Assembly (NCBI RefSeq): GCF_000189635.1
Contig: NW_002476226.1
Location: 186,001-250,000 of the forward strand
DNA length: 64,000 nt
Direction of reading: 5' to 3'
Source of the DNA: Tetrahymena thermophila SB210
Lineage: Eukaryota > Ciliophora > Oligohymenophorea > Hymenostomatida > Tetrahymenidae
Below are positions 1 to 14,300 of the stretch, in pieces. The notes beneath the pieces are model-generated. The model was not told the origin of the DNA. It searched no databases and saw only the letters and a list, made by a program, of their open reading frames with translations. The stretch's first letter is position 1; each line of letters opens with the position of its first letter. Position numbers and translations under genes: made by a program.

Positions 1-340
1 ATGACCTTATTATTCCTCACTAGCATAATCTATATCTTATATATTTGTGTAAATTTTTAATTAACTTTCATATCAAAAATTAATTAAGTGGAAAGACTTT
101 TTATTTACTTACATAAATTGTATAAACTAAAAAAATAATATAATTCATATATTGGACATATCGCCTGATTGATTTGATTAATTGATTGGTTTTTTGTTAT
201 CTTAATTGATTAAAGTAAAAAGCATAATTAATTAAAAAATATCGATTAATACTAACTATAATAGTTAAATAAAAGCTGTTTGTAAATATTTCATTATATT
301 ATTTTTTTTGTTAAAAAAATACTCATAGAGAAATTTAAAT
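1..340. other. AT-rich intergenic, 5' flank of the CNBD gene
   Basis: No exon-like stretch is visible on either strand. The segment is rich in TAATTA and ATTGATT words and ends just before the ATG at 341. It probably holds the promoter and 5' UTR of the plus-strand gene, but no specific element can be named. Confidence 0.5.
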
Positions 341-3300
341 ATGGAAGATAAATCTTTCTAAGGCAGTCAAATGCATCTCCGTAAGTCTAAAGGTAATGAA
401 GAAGTCTTTAATAGCTAAGGCATTCAGTAAGATCTCAGTTCTCTAAGTAACGGTGATGCGATCCACTCAGATAACTAAAGTAACATTTAGTAGCTGCAAT
501 CTCTTAATATTTACAATCTTCAGTAAAAATTCTTTAATGCAGAAGTAATTTTCTTTAATAAAATAATCATTGTATTTTTTTAATGGCTGTAATAAAGATC
601 ATGTAAGTGATCACTTATAAAAAATAAATATAAAGGAACACAATTAATTGAGCAATTAAATGAAAAAGAATCAAAGCGAAGAATATATTCCTGTTATTGA
701 TTCTGCAGTATTCAGTACCACAAAGATAAAGAATAAAAGAGGATCTGGATAAGAAAATAGCTTTTTTAATGGGTAAGGCTAAATTACTTAAAAACGTAAT
801 TCAATTCGTAAATAACCAAGCGAAGTGCTTTCTATTCTAAGTAATTAGAATTTGAATTTTCTAAATTCCAACAATCCTAAAAATGAATCTAATTCTTAAA
901 GTAGTGAATTTATTTAGTCTTAATTAGCAAGCGTTAATTAAGGAAAAGCCAATTTTCAATAAAGTTAGCAATCATTTAATGAAAAAAAATAATAAAAAAG
1001 AGAAAGCATCCTTCTCAATAGTAATAACAGCAGTATTAACAATATAAATTCTAATGGAATGGCAGTTAGCTAAAATAATAATAATAATTAAATAATTAAC
1101 TTGTAAAACTTAAGCAATCTGCAAACAAACAACATAACTACAAATGGAATAAATTTTAAATAAGAAAGTAGCTTTGTAAATAACATGATAAGTGCTAGAG
1201 ATTTACCAAACAATAATGTTTTAAATACAAGTCTCAGTAATTTAAAGCCTGTTTCTAACACAAATAGCACACTAAATGTATAAAAAATGGCTTAAATTCT
1301 ACAAATTTAATAGTAAAAAGAGTAAGCTGTTTCATAGATTAAAAAATTAAACTCGATTTAGAGTAAAAAGTTGATGATTCAGCAGTAGTAAGAAATACAA
1401 CAAAGAATAGTTTCAAGTATGATTAATAACAAAAACACGATATAAAGCAATAAATTAAATAATGGTTAATTTTCGGTAATAAATCACTCTCAAATAAATA
1501 CAGAATAAAAGTAAAATTAGAATATAGAGTTTGATGAAATATATGCTTAATCAAAGGAGATGATTAACGATCTTTCATCTCTTAAAGAAAAGACAGTTTA
1601 AAAGGGTAAAAATGTTTTGTAAAATATTTTTAGAGTTTCAATAATGATAATTAGCTTAAATTATTTTTGTCTTGTTGATTATTTAAAAAAAAAAAAAGCT
1701 ATTTCAGCATTAGGGTTAGTTAACTTTATTTTTTAAATCGTGAGTCTTCTGTGTAATATTTTAATAATTTAATATTTCTTGCTAAAAATATTTAAAACCC
1801 TTGAAGGAAATGCTATGAGTTCAACTTATATTGATATTACTTGTCTCATTTTTGGTCAACTTGAAGTTTTTTTCACATTTGTTTTTGCCCAATATGATTC
1901 ATAAGCTATGAAAATAATTTATAGTTCAAGCGAAATCTCAAAAAAAAATTTTACTTAACACTCTTAGTATTTAATCTTATTATTTGATTTATTATGCTTT
2001 TTAGTCGTTTTACTTGAAATTATATGGTCGATTGTTGATTTTTCGATAAATTCTGCATTACTAAACATCATTAGAAGTCTTATGCTATTCAAGCTTTTAA
2101 GAATATTAAGCAGTCTTTCTGCTCTTCATTCCCATTTTTTCAAAAGATAATATTACTATTAATACGAGATGTTTCGTATATTAACAACGGCAACTCTCCT
2201 CATCTTAACGTTTACAAATCTCTGGTGCGCATTGGCAAGCTATTACTTTTAGGTTGCTAACATGCAAGAATTTCAAATATTAATTACTGCAAATATCCCA
2301 AATGATGATTATAATCAATAATTTTTGTTTTTTTTGAACAAGGTAATTGAGAACACCTTCAGTATCTATACAACTCTTGAATCCGATGATAAGCATTTTG
2401 AATAAACTTTTTTGATCTCTTTACAACATATATTTATAGGAGTATTTTATATACACATGTTTTAGTCTTTCTTCACATTATCAAAGACTATCTGTGAGTT
2501 TAATAGAAAAAAAAGACAAACATAGATAGATCTTATTGAATACTCAAAAAAAATTAATCTTGAAGACAGCATACTTGATCAAAGTATCCTTTATATATCT
2601 AATTTGCCTGATAATCCTAATAAATATAGTAATTTTAACTCGCATACAGAAGCTCTGAAAATTCTTCCACGCTCTTTCAAAAATTAAATTGAGGAGTACT
2701 TCGAAGAACTACTTTTTGATTAAATCCCATTTCTCTCATAATTTTAAACATCATTGAAGAATAAAATATATTCTTAAATTGAAGAAATAACCTATCTACC
2801 AGATGAATAAATCATAACGGAAGGTTAAATAGATGATAGCTCTCTATACTTTATTATTGAAGGCGAAGCAAAAGTCTTCTATCAACAGAAATTAGACTCA
2901 AAAGCTTTCCATACTTTTAAAACTTTAAGTAATTTATATAAAATCTCTCTCATATTTTTATATACTCAAAAAAATTTTTCATCTTTTAAATAATAGAAAA
3001 GCTAGATTATTTTGGAGAGATAAGTTTCCTAACAGGATAACCTAGGAAAGCTAGTGTAAAGTCTATTGGCTATTTAACAGTAATTAAAATATAAAGAAAG
3101 ACTTTGATAAATTTGATATAGCATCATATACTTGATTACTAAGCTTTTTGCATGATGAGAGATTAAATTATGAACAATCAAAACTATTCCTTCATAAATT
3201 TAAAATGCTATATTTGCGATTAGCATACACATCTAGCATCTGTTTGTCCTTTTGCTCATTATAGAATGGATTTAGTATCTTATGTCAAAGCATATTACTT

Positions 3301-4531
3301 AGATTCTAAAGATCAAGTGAGATAGTCTTTTGAAAGAAAGAAAAAAAACAGCATAAAAGCAGTCACTTGTTTAAAAAAAATTCAGAGAGCAGGTAAAAAA
3401 TTATTTTAACATAAGAAAATACACTTATTTTTGTAATTAATTAGTATATTAATTTGCGATTTTAAACATATTTTTTATTTATATATTTTTTAAGTTGTTT
3501 AATTTGTCAAATTATAATGATTTAGTTAGTGGTATCTTAGAAGATACACTTATCCAGGGTATTCTATCTGAAGATTATAGTTCAGATTTGTAATTTGATG
3601 AAGAAGAGTTTGATAAAAAGATATACTATGATAGTATCCTACTTTCTTTAGAATTCTCAGAGTAAGAAAAAGAAAATAACCTTTAAAATAATCTTAGTAA
3701 AAGACCTCCTTCTTAAATACATGTATCTAATTTACCTATGACACCTGATAGAAGAACAAGTTCAAAATAAAATGTTAAAAATGGATCATTGGTAAATTAT
3801 TGAAAACGAATTATGATTTTTTTAAATTGAATAAATAAATAAATTTGTAGGTAGCAAGTGTAGAAGAAGACATAGAATCAGGACTGAATTCGAACATGAA
3901 TAATGAAATAGTCTTTTCTTCTTCATCAATTAATAATAAAATTCTGCTTAAGTCAAAAACTAATCCTAAAGAAGAAAAGAATAGCCCTAAGCATAGAGCA
4001 AGTAAAGGAAAATCAGTTAGTATCTAAAAAGCTGACTCTTTAACAAACCAAGGAGGATCAAGATATAGCAGATCTCATTTCCACTAGCCAGTAACTCTAT
4101 CATCCATTTCTCATAAATCTTCAAAGGAAAAAGATGAAATTCCTTACTTTTTATCTAGAGATGATTTAAGCGAAAAAGTATTTAATTTTGCAGCATATTT
4201 CCCAGATAGTAATGCTAAAAGTATTATTGAGAGTTTTAATAAAAGCATAAAGCTAAATAGCAAAAATGAAATAATTTTTAAGTAAGGGTCATTAAGTAGC
4301 TAAAATTTTGACTTTCCTAACTAGCTTAGCTCAATTTAAAACCAGGTAATTGGGTCTTAATTTTAAAAGCAATTATCGTTCTATTCAGTACCAAATTATG
4401 GATAATCCATACAAAATTATTAATAAGCTCAAAGAGAGCATTAAGAAAAAGTACATCGTAAATTAATTGATTAAATTAATAACAATAATTTTATAAGCTA
4501 CATTGATAATGAAGAGTTATTTTTTAACTGA
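341..4531 (+). CDS. Membrane protein with cyclic-nucleotide-binding domain and CCHC zinc knuckle
   Basis: The model is 5 exons: 341-544, 636-2928, 2997-3392, 3541-3791 and 3851-4531. It gives 1,274 aa with TAA/TAG read as Gln and TGA as stop. Residues 1-390 are Q/N/S-rich and low in complexity. Residues ~396-680 hold about six hydrophobic segments arranged as in CNBD-type voltage-gated channels, including an S4-like stretch (LMLFKLLRILSSL). A C-linker and CNBD follow (~690-880), with a good phosphate-binding cassette, FGEISFLTGQPRKAS. Next comes CYICDQHTHLASVC, an exact C-x2-C-x4-H-x4-C knuckle (residues ~903-916), then a Ser/Lys-rich tail. The family would be plasma-membrane or ciliary cyclic-nucleotide-responsive channels. 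However, the loop before the last helix reads SIYTTLESDDKHF instead of the usual TTVGYGD, so K+ conduction is doubtful. The start is the first ATG of an open exon; introns 545-635, 2929-2996, 3393-3540 and 3792-3850 have GT..AG borders. Confidence 0.8.
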
Positions 4532-5374
4532 ATATTCTGACTACATTTATTATTTAGTTATATTTGAGTATCAGAAATAATAAATACATTAACAAATTAC
4601 AATAAAATCCAAAGTATAAACAATTTAAAGTTAAAATTTTGTTTAAAACTTTTATCAATATATTTGTATTATTAATTTTTATAAATAGATAGAATAATTT
4701 ATTTAAAAAAGAAAGATAAATTAGAGTAATAAATATATTTTGTTAGATAAATTATTTTATTTTTATTACAGATAGTTAAAAATGTTTGTGCAAATTAATT
4801 TTTGATTTCTAGCTATACAGATAAGAGTTTTTAAATTTATTATCATATTTATTTTTTTATTTTTTTAATTTTATTTTAATTTTGATATTTTGTTTTTTTA
4901 TCTAATTATTCAAAAAAAAATTAAATGAATAAAAATAATTTGTTTAGATATGATTTTATTAATTATTTGATTTTTAAATTGTATCTATTCATTCAATTAG
5001 CTGAGAAAAATTATGTTTAAAATATTATAATCTTTTTTTTTGTATGTTTTACAAATAGGAATAGAAAGATTAGATTTTTATGAAAATTAAAGGAAATATA
5101 TTCAATATTCTATTATTTTTTACAGTTTAGTCATTAGGTATTTTTAACAACCTTGATTGATTGTATTTATTAATTTTAATAAATAAAAAATAATTGATAT
5201 TTTTATATAATTTATTGAAAATGACAAATTAAATAAATAAACATAAATTGTATTTATTAGATTCTATTTATTTATTTAGTTAATTAATTTTTATTATTTA
5301 TTTAATTTTTTAATTTATTACTAAATATTACAATTCAAAAATTTATTTATCCAAAATTGGTTTTTATTTTTTTT
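4532..5374. other. AT-rich convergent intergenic region
   Basis: This stretch lies between two genes that converge tail to tail. It is almost pure A/T with runs of T and no reading frame of coding character. It must hold the 3' UTRs and polyadenylation signals of both neighbours; AATAAA-like words are frequent but not informative at this composition. Confidence 0.5.
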
Positions 5375-8300
5375 TCAATCATTAAGCTAAGAAAGAAGTG
5401 CAACACCTCTCTTTACCCAATGAGATTCTTATTTAAGAGTCGGCATATCAATAGCAATAACCTAAATTATATTATTTAATTTAATAAAAAATTTATTTTA
5501 AAAGTTAAATATTACAAAGTTAGTAGAGTGGCCTGTTGTGGATAATGTTCCTTTTCTTTCTGAAGTTTTGTATAAGGGACATTTGAAATTCATAAAATGC
5601 ATTGATTCTGGTTTCTTTTCTACTGTAGGAATAAACCAAATCTATATTTTATTAAAAATATTAAAAAATAATCTTTAAAAATGTAATTTTGAAAATATCT
5701 TACAATAGGCATGTCATAGTATATAATTTTGGGTTCTTACTCATCTAAATGATGTTTTTCATAATTCCATCTGGCACCTATGATAATTGTACAAATAGTT
5801 TAATTATAAAAGCTGATATTTAATAAGAAATTACCTTCCAAATATAATCCTTAGCAATATACACCTCTATCAGGAACAACTTATGATCCTTCTTTGGTAT
5901 CAATAATTTCAAAATCAAAATCAATTATATCTATAGGTATAGTTTTTTAACGAGCATAGTTTTGTCTAATACCAGTGAAGAAACTTTATGTGAAGAAGAA
6001 TCCACTCAGCCAGAATATTTTAGGTGTTCCATTTCTTATCCAATCTTAGAACATTTCGACTCTCTTTATTAAGTCTTTATGATAGCTCATTAAAGGCTTT
6101 AATGAGGGATAACTTTTTTAGGCCCAACTCTAAGGGATAAGGTTGTTTAGTAAACTCTCTGATACATTATCTAATACATTTGTCATTACTTTAAAACCTT
6201 AAAGTGCTAGTATTAAGTCTTTTAAGCTTTCACGAATAATATTTAAAAGATTATTATAACGTAGGACTTCTTGAATTAGTACTGTGTTCATTGATTCAAG
6301 ATAATTTATTTTAAATTTTTCACTAACTAGGTTAATGTTAAAGTTAGTTGGAAGTGTGTCAAGTAGCTCGTTAGCTCTTTAATAGAAAAAAAATTAAACA
6401 TTAAACGATATAAATATTTTTAAGTACCTTTCTAGGATTTGCTTGTTGATATCATCACCTTATGCCTTGCTAGCAGATGATTAAACAGAAATAAGACTAT
6501 TTAGAATGAAAGTTCCTTCGAATTTAGCAGAAGTTATAGCAGCATTTTGATGCAATCCAAAAAGCTCAGGATCATTTATATCTGGTAAATTATTAATAAA
6601 CTCTATTGCGTTGTCTAAAGTTTCTATTTCTGACATTTATAATGGGATATAATATGACTCTACAGAACTAAATCTGTAGTCTTCATCGAGAACAGATTGA
6701 TTGTAGAAATCGTTAAGCATTGAGCTTAGTACTCTTCTATCCCAATCATCAGTTACTTTACCTCCATAATAGCATTCGCCTGTCAAATATATTAAGGCCT
6801 TAAAGGGTATATCTTCATAATCATTTAGCATGGATTTTAGCTGCCTCATTGAAATACGGAAATCAGATGCATTAAAATCATAGTAAATATTCCAACCAAT
6901 AGGACCGTATCTTCTTCTTTCTCTTATGATTGAATGGAAGAATGTTAAACTCATAAATAATTTACGCCATTCATCCATCTTTTCACATTCTGAGAAATAT
7001 TTTACTTCTTCTTTTGTTGAGTTTTAATTTGAGTATAACTATTACACATTAGCTTTAACTCCCTTTGGTGGATCTTTAGTCATTTTTATACCTTCCTACA
7101 ATAAATTTCTAGGGAATTAATCTGAAGACATGGAGGTTAGCCATAGTCTAAAATCTGGACTCAAAGTTCTATCTTTATCTAAAAAAAATTAATCTCCTTA
7201 ATAAAATGATCTCTTAATTAAAAATTTTACCTTTTTTATTTGAATTTAATGATATTTCTTCAACAATTTCTTCCAAACGTGGGAGCCAACTAACTGCTAA
7301 ATGGCAATTTTAAAGTAAGCACCACTATCCTGCATGCATAGCCTCTCTGATATTTGTTTCTGCAAAGTCTCCTTAACCTTTACCAAGAGAGACAAAGGTT
7401 ATATATTTTGTTTTTTCTTATGCGAATTTTTTTAAATCTTCTTAAGGATCATCACCTATTTGATTTAAGATGAATTATATTTTAAAGCTTAAATATTAAT
7501 AAATACCTGGTGAAAGAATAAAAATTAAAGGAATATGGGCAGCAGATTCAACAAAACAGTCATTTAAAGTTATTATCAAATTGCTGACATAATGAGAACC
7601 CATTTCTAAAGAAATAAAAGTTCTAATTTATTCAACAAATAAGTCTGGCCTTAATACTCTAGTTAGCACTAAGCGAGAGAAGTTAGAAAGCTATCTAACA
7701 TATTGTGGAGCATCTGAAATATTAATGGTACCCATGTTATCTATGTAATTGATGTAGCTATCAACATTATGCATAATCTCTGTAGCAACATTAGAGTGAT
7801 TTTTAACATTATTCAAATGAAGTATTGATTCCCACATCTTTTCAGAAAAGTACTCAGGTTTTGGGTTAGGATATTGAGATATATGGATAATCTTGCTAGA
7901 TAATCCACTCAGTAGTAATTTCATTTCATCTGCATCGTAAGGATTATATACTTAATTACATGTTAATGTTAGCATCAAAGAAAAGAGAAGTTTGTGCTTG
8001 ACAAAAATAGATCTTTGCATTTCAAAATAAATACATTTTTTAAGACTGTCAATTAGGTTCTTTACTCTAACTTCAATTTTTTTAGGTGTTGGCTTTTAAG
8101 TTAAAAAAAAATTTATTTTAAAATTTTTTAAAAAGCTAAATTAAAAAAAATTCATAAGAAACTTCAACAATATTTTTCCAAAAAATTAGTTTTATTTATA
8201 AAAAATTTACCTTTTCAGCAAGTTTAATAGATTTTTTATACACTCTTACAAAGAATTCAAGTGAAAATTGATACATAGGATCTAAATTGCTAAGTTGCAA

Positions 8301-11300
8301 TATAGAGAAGTAAATAGCAGATGCCATAGAAGCAACTATTGAATATTACTACCTCATTGTAACAATACGTTGTTCAGTACTTTTAGATTCAAGTACTCTT
8401 TGTTAGATTTCCTCTGAAGTCTTTTTAGAAATTTTAAGTTGTTCAATAAGTTCTTCAGACTCTAACATTTTATTACCTGGAGTTTCTTTTAATATTTTCA
8501 AAATATTCTTTTCTATTTCTGCAGATTTCACTTTATTTTCTGCTGACTCTTCCATTAAACGGATCTTTTCTTCTTCTAGATTAGGATCTTCTTCGCGTGC
8601 TAATATAGAGAGCATTTAATCACTCATAGCTTCAGGAGTGATAGTGAAATTGAGTAAAGTTACCTTAGTTAGTGTTTCAGGTGTATAATGAGGATTAGGT
8701 AGAGTGCATATCAAATAAAGACGGAAATTAGGGTTATATTCTATAGGCTAAGCACCAATTTAAATGATTTTTTTACCTGCCTATACTGTAATATTACTTT
8801 TTATTAAAAGAGAATCAAAAATAGGATCTAAAGTCTCACCAACACCCAATACCATTAAAGCTTTTCCATGAATGATTGCCTACAAACAAAAAAAAAAATT
8901 TTTTTATTTTAATTCCTTGGTATTTTAATTTACTTATTCGATAGTTTTTTCCATGTATTTTCCAGGTTTGAGAGAAACGAAATTCTTTTCATCGGTTTTG
9001 GTTTCAATTCTTTTTATAAATCTTGTTGCTTAGCTTTAAGGATCAATTATAAGTGGCCAGCTAGAATTTTAATAAATTAAGAAAAAAAATTTAATTTTTC
9101 ATTTAAATAATCTTGATAATATTACTTCTCAGTGTTGTACATAGTGATAGCATTTTCCTTAGATACATCATCAAGAGGTAATCCATGTATAATCCAATCT
9201 TAAATCACTAGAGGGTCTCCCATCCTTTCAACAAGTGAGAAATTCGAACTGCAAACAATATTTTATTCACGTACTGCAGGAATCCACTTTTCAAAAATAA
9301 TTCTTTTTCTATAAGCTCCAGTGAAAGCACCTAAATAACTGATGCTGCCTACAGCTAATAAAATATCTCCTAATAAATTCTCTATTTACTCTCCTAATTA
9401 CACAGAGCTTTCTGACCAACGAATTTTTTCTCCTGCCAAGCCTTCTGTTAGATGTAAAGCACGCTTTAGCTTTAGTTCACAATCGTTTTTCTCTGCAATA
9501 AGTTTTTGCTTCTACATATTTGCAGCATTAAACTTATCCTTCAAAGCTTAACATTTTGCTTCAACAGCAGTCAAAATTTCTCTCTTCTTTTGTAATTCAC
9601 TATTGGCTTCCTTTATTTTAAAAAGTAACAAAAATAAATTAATATTCAACAACAACTTTTATTTTTTTATACATCTAATTTTTTCTAAGCTTCTGCTAAG
9701 TTCTATCTGAGAGGAAGAATCGATTTGTAGACAAAGTGATATTCGAAAATAGCTCTTACCCATTTACAAAGACCTTCAGCTGCTTAGGAAGCTTTAGCAA
9801 TTAAATTAGGTTTGAAATTTGGGTTCTTTTTTAAGAAAACTTCTAATTTTGCAATAATCTAGTCAGGAATATTATCTTTATCAAACTTTTCTAATCTTTT
9901 CAAGAAATCATTTGGAATAGATAAAAGTTTTCTGGCATCATCCCAATAATCTATTTCTCCAGGTTTGTCTTAGCTCTTTTTACCTTTTTAGTTGGTTAGT
10001 ATACATACAGCATCCATAGTCATTTTAATTAAAACAGGTGGTTTCTAGAAAGATTTCATTTCAATAAAATCGTTAGTCTTGAGAGTTTTAAGAGCTGCAA
10101 TAGCTTCTAATAACATAGGTTCAGCACCTGATAACTTTTAATTACACTAATCTTTAATATTTTTAGCTATATCAGCCTTTTCAGCAGTTTGTATTTCATC
10201 AAGTTGCACAATTTCTCTTTATTTATCTGCTTCTATTGTTTCTTATTCAACCTATTTTTTTATTCATAAATAATTAATTTAATCAATGAATAAGATTGAG
10301 CAAAATATACCTATTTCATAATTTCTTCAGTTTCTTGTGTCTGCTTCTCTAATATAGGTTAAATTTTTTCAAGTTAAGCCTTCATATTATTAACTTCTAA
10401 AGAGCACTCATTTAGTTTTTGAACACCATTTGTGTAAATTTCTCTCTGCTAAATAAGTTCATCAAGCTATTAAAAATTTAAACAACTTACAATCAATATT
10501 AATTAATTTAATTTTCTTTACTTTTTTTTAATAGACATTCTTGAAATTACTCAAAAGCTTCATATAAGAGATAGGAGTAACATAATAGTGTTTACCAGTC
10601 TCTTAAAGATATATTTGAGACATTTTTGTAACTGATTGATGGAATGAAAGACATATTTCTGATATACTTTCAGTTGTTTTAGATTCTAAGTGCAATTCTT
10701 CAGCATCTTTCAAAATTGTATTCATAGCCACTTCTTAAAGAGCACTTCTGGACCATGGTTAAACCCAAATTGGCGAAGTACAAGAAACAAGAGAAGGGAA
10801 ATTTCTTAGTCTTTATCTCAATTTTTCACCAATTGGTGAAAGGCAAAGTACAATGTGAAGATTTTGTTTGCATTTATTGACAAAATATTCCCACAGTTGG
10901 AGTGTATTCAAACTTAATTTATTTTTTTCGGTAGCATCTTTTAATTCGCTTAATAAATTTTCCTATTTTAAATAAAGATTGATTTTAATCAAATAAATAT
11001 TTCAAAGCAATTACTTTGTCTTCTGGAGGATACAAATTAGGAATTTCACCAATGTTTAATAAGTTATTTATATCTTCTAAGAATCTTTCATCTATAATTT
11101 GTGAATCTGAAATTAAGAACACACCATTATGATCCTTTATAACTATTTCTTTAAGCATATCTCTAATAAATTCTAACCAATTATCCTTGCCAAAGTCCTT
11201 ATCTACTTCAACTTCGTATATGTTATATGCTTGGATGTAAGTTGCAAGACGAGTTAATGTATGACTTCCAGCTCCTCCTAATCCAATCAATAAACCATGA

Positions 11301-14300
11301 CTAAAAGGATTAGAAATAATTCTGCTTATTTTACAGAGCATTCCTATGGCATCATCGAATAAGATAATATTTATTTTTTTCTTCATTTACTCATTATAAT
11401 CATCTATGTAATTAAGTGCAGCTTTTCTAACTTTTTCCTTTTGCTCTACTTCGTGATAAATATTATTATCTAAGAAATTACAAAAAACTGGGAAGCTTCT
11501 CCTTTCAGGACCTAACTCTTTAGGATTACCAGCCTCATCAAATTCTATTACTGGTTATGACAAAATAACTTCTGGATACAAGATATCTTAGATGCTTTTA
11601 ATGAAAAAATTCAAAAATAAGCTATAATAAAACTTGAAAATTATTTTACTTAACAGAAAAGTTTTCAACTGCTACAGTATCCAACATTTTTTGGAATATT
11701 CCCTTATCAACATCATCTACTAATCTATCACTATAAACGCAATAACTTTCGTGAGCCCATAAACGTAGAAGTTTTATTTTATTATCAAATGTAGCCTCAT
11801 ATTGGGTAGAGGGCACACTGAGCAAACCCTAAACTACTTTCATTAAGTCTCTCAAATTAAAAATGTAATGAGATTTTTTAGGTAATGGCAAAAATGTTGA
11901 AGATATTTGCTTATGAACTTAAATGATAGTATTTTTAAAGTTTTTAATCATAAATTTAACTTTATCAATATAGCTTTCAAAACCCCAATCAAGTATTTTC
12001 TCAACCATATAGCTGAGAGTAATTTCTTCCATCTCATTTAAATAAACTAGATTGAAATTTCTGAGCAATCTCTATGACAAAGCTGGTCTTCCTACACCCA
12101 TAGCAGCAGTAAAGTGTATGTCAACCTGTAAGATAAAATAAAAATTTTAAATAAAATGATTATTTTTCAAATGAAAATAAATATACAATTTTATTAAATT
12201 CTAGTGTTTTTCTATCATACCATCCTCCAAATCCGAACCACTATCTTACTAATTCTAAAGGAGGTTAAGCACCATATCTTTCCTTATTTGGCATATTTAA
12301 ATCATCAATAAAAATAATATTTGTTCTTCCAATGAGAGGTCCATAAACACCTTTTCTTCTTTTCTATTTCTCTAATTTACTTTCAAGGATATCTTAGACT
12401 TAATTACAATTAGTATTAGCACTGAATGCTGTTATTGTTGTAATGTAATTATCACCTAAATCATTCAAGAGGAATTTTTTCATGATAGACGTTTTACCAG
12501 TTCCTGTTTATCAAACAAAATATTTGGCATAAATTAAAAAGTTTTTTCAAAATTATTTATTTATTTATTTACCTGTCTTACCAAGGAAAAGAGTAGGGAA
12601 AGAATGAATAGTCAATACATTTAAAATGTAATGGTGTCTTATACTATCTGAAGTAGGGATAAATATATCATGAAATTCAGTTTCTCTAGGAATTCTGTAT
12701 TCGACGTTTCCCTTCCACATATTCCAATTCTTTTTTTCATAATCATAGCTAATTTCAAAAATATTATTTTCTTAAGGAGGGAAACCACTGCTAGAAATAG
12801 ACTTCAAATCTGCAGATTCTTTCACTTTTCCTATTAATTCAAACATCTTTTTGCTAAATTTATCTCTGTCATTTTAATTTTCTACTACACAACCACAGCT
12901 CCATACAACAGCCATAATAAATGAACCCAATATTTCTGCCCTATCCTTATCATTTAACTAAATCTAAAAAAAAAAATTAAAAAAAACAGCCTTTCAAAAT
13001 TTTGTAATTTTACATTCTTTTTCTTTTTCAAATCATTAGAAATGTCCTTTCCTTCAAGTTTAGCAGCTGCTATTCTAGCTTCCTCTCTTTCTTTTTCTAG
13101 CTCTAAATCTTACAATATTTGTTACTTTGTTTTATTTTTATACAAATAGCTTTCGAAAAGTTTAAGACAATTAGTAGCAAGCCACTAATCACTGCAACTC
13201 ATTACTAGCTTACATTATCCTGAATATAAAACAAATTCCAATATAGGTTTAAGAATTAACTTCATCAACCCTTAGAATATATCTAAATGCTCATATGTTT
13301 TTAAGAAATCAGAAAGGTTACAGAACCATGGGTCAAACAGAGGTTCCCAGCCTAAATCTTTTGATTCCAAATAGACCATACCACATCTGGAGACTGTAGC
13401 AGGTGAAGCTTCAAGCAAATCTTCTACCTCAAAAATAATACTCATTTATTCTGTTAATTTGATAGTTTCACCATTTGATAAACAAAGCTTTTTATTATCA
13501 TCCAAGCTTTTAATTATAAAAAAACTTAATTTATAAAATAAAAATAAATTTTTTAATTACACAGTGTTCATATTTTCAATCCATAATGCATCGACAGGTC
13601 CATCAAATAAAACCCATTAAAGATTTTAATTCTTTTCCTCTTGGCATTCTCTAAAGATGATAGCTGTAATACCATTGTGCCATTCTCCTGAAGCCTCTTC
13701 AACATCACCATAAAGCAGTCTGCTTGTAACAGATTTAGGATTTATAGGATGTATTCTAACTTTTTGATGCTCTAATTTATCTTTCATTTAAATAAAAGGA
13801 CTGCTTGGAATAGTGACTTAAGTTTGCAGTAAAGAATGTCTTCTTGAATCTTTTCTTTCTAAAATTATTGAATTTCTTCCTTATTGTGTGAAAGATTAGC
13901 GATGGAATTATGAATTTCTATTCTGAGATTGATGGGAAGCTGATGTATTTAAAACATTTTTAGGAGAGTTTGCATTAGCAATTGAAGTATTAACTTCATC
14001 AGCTTACTCTTCTTTTTCTTCATCTATTTAATCTAAGCTTACTCTACCTTCTGATTCATTTTCTTCTTTCCATTTCTAATATGAAATTTTCAAGCTTTTC
14101 CTTTCTAATGAAGATGCAAGAGTATTTAGAATTCTATTTTATAATTAACAGATATAATAATTTTTAAAATGAAAAAATGAAAATAGTATTATTACGTGCT
14201 TTTTCCTGAGTTAGTACTACCTACAACCATCAAACCATGTCTAACTTAAATAGTTTCATATAACTCTATTATTTTTCTATGGAATCTCTAATAATTAATT

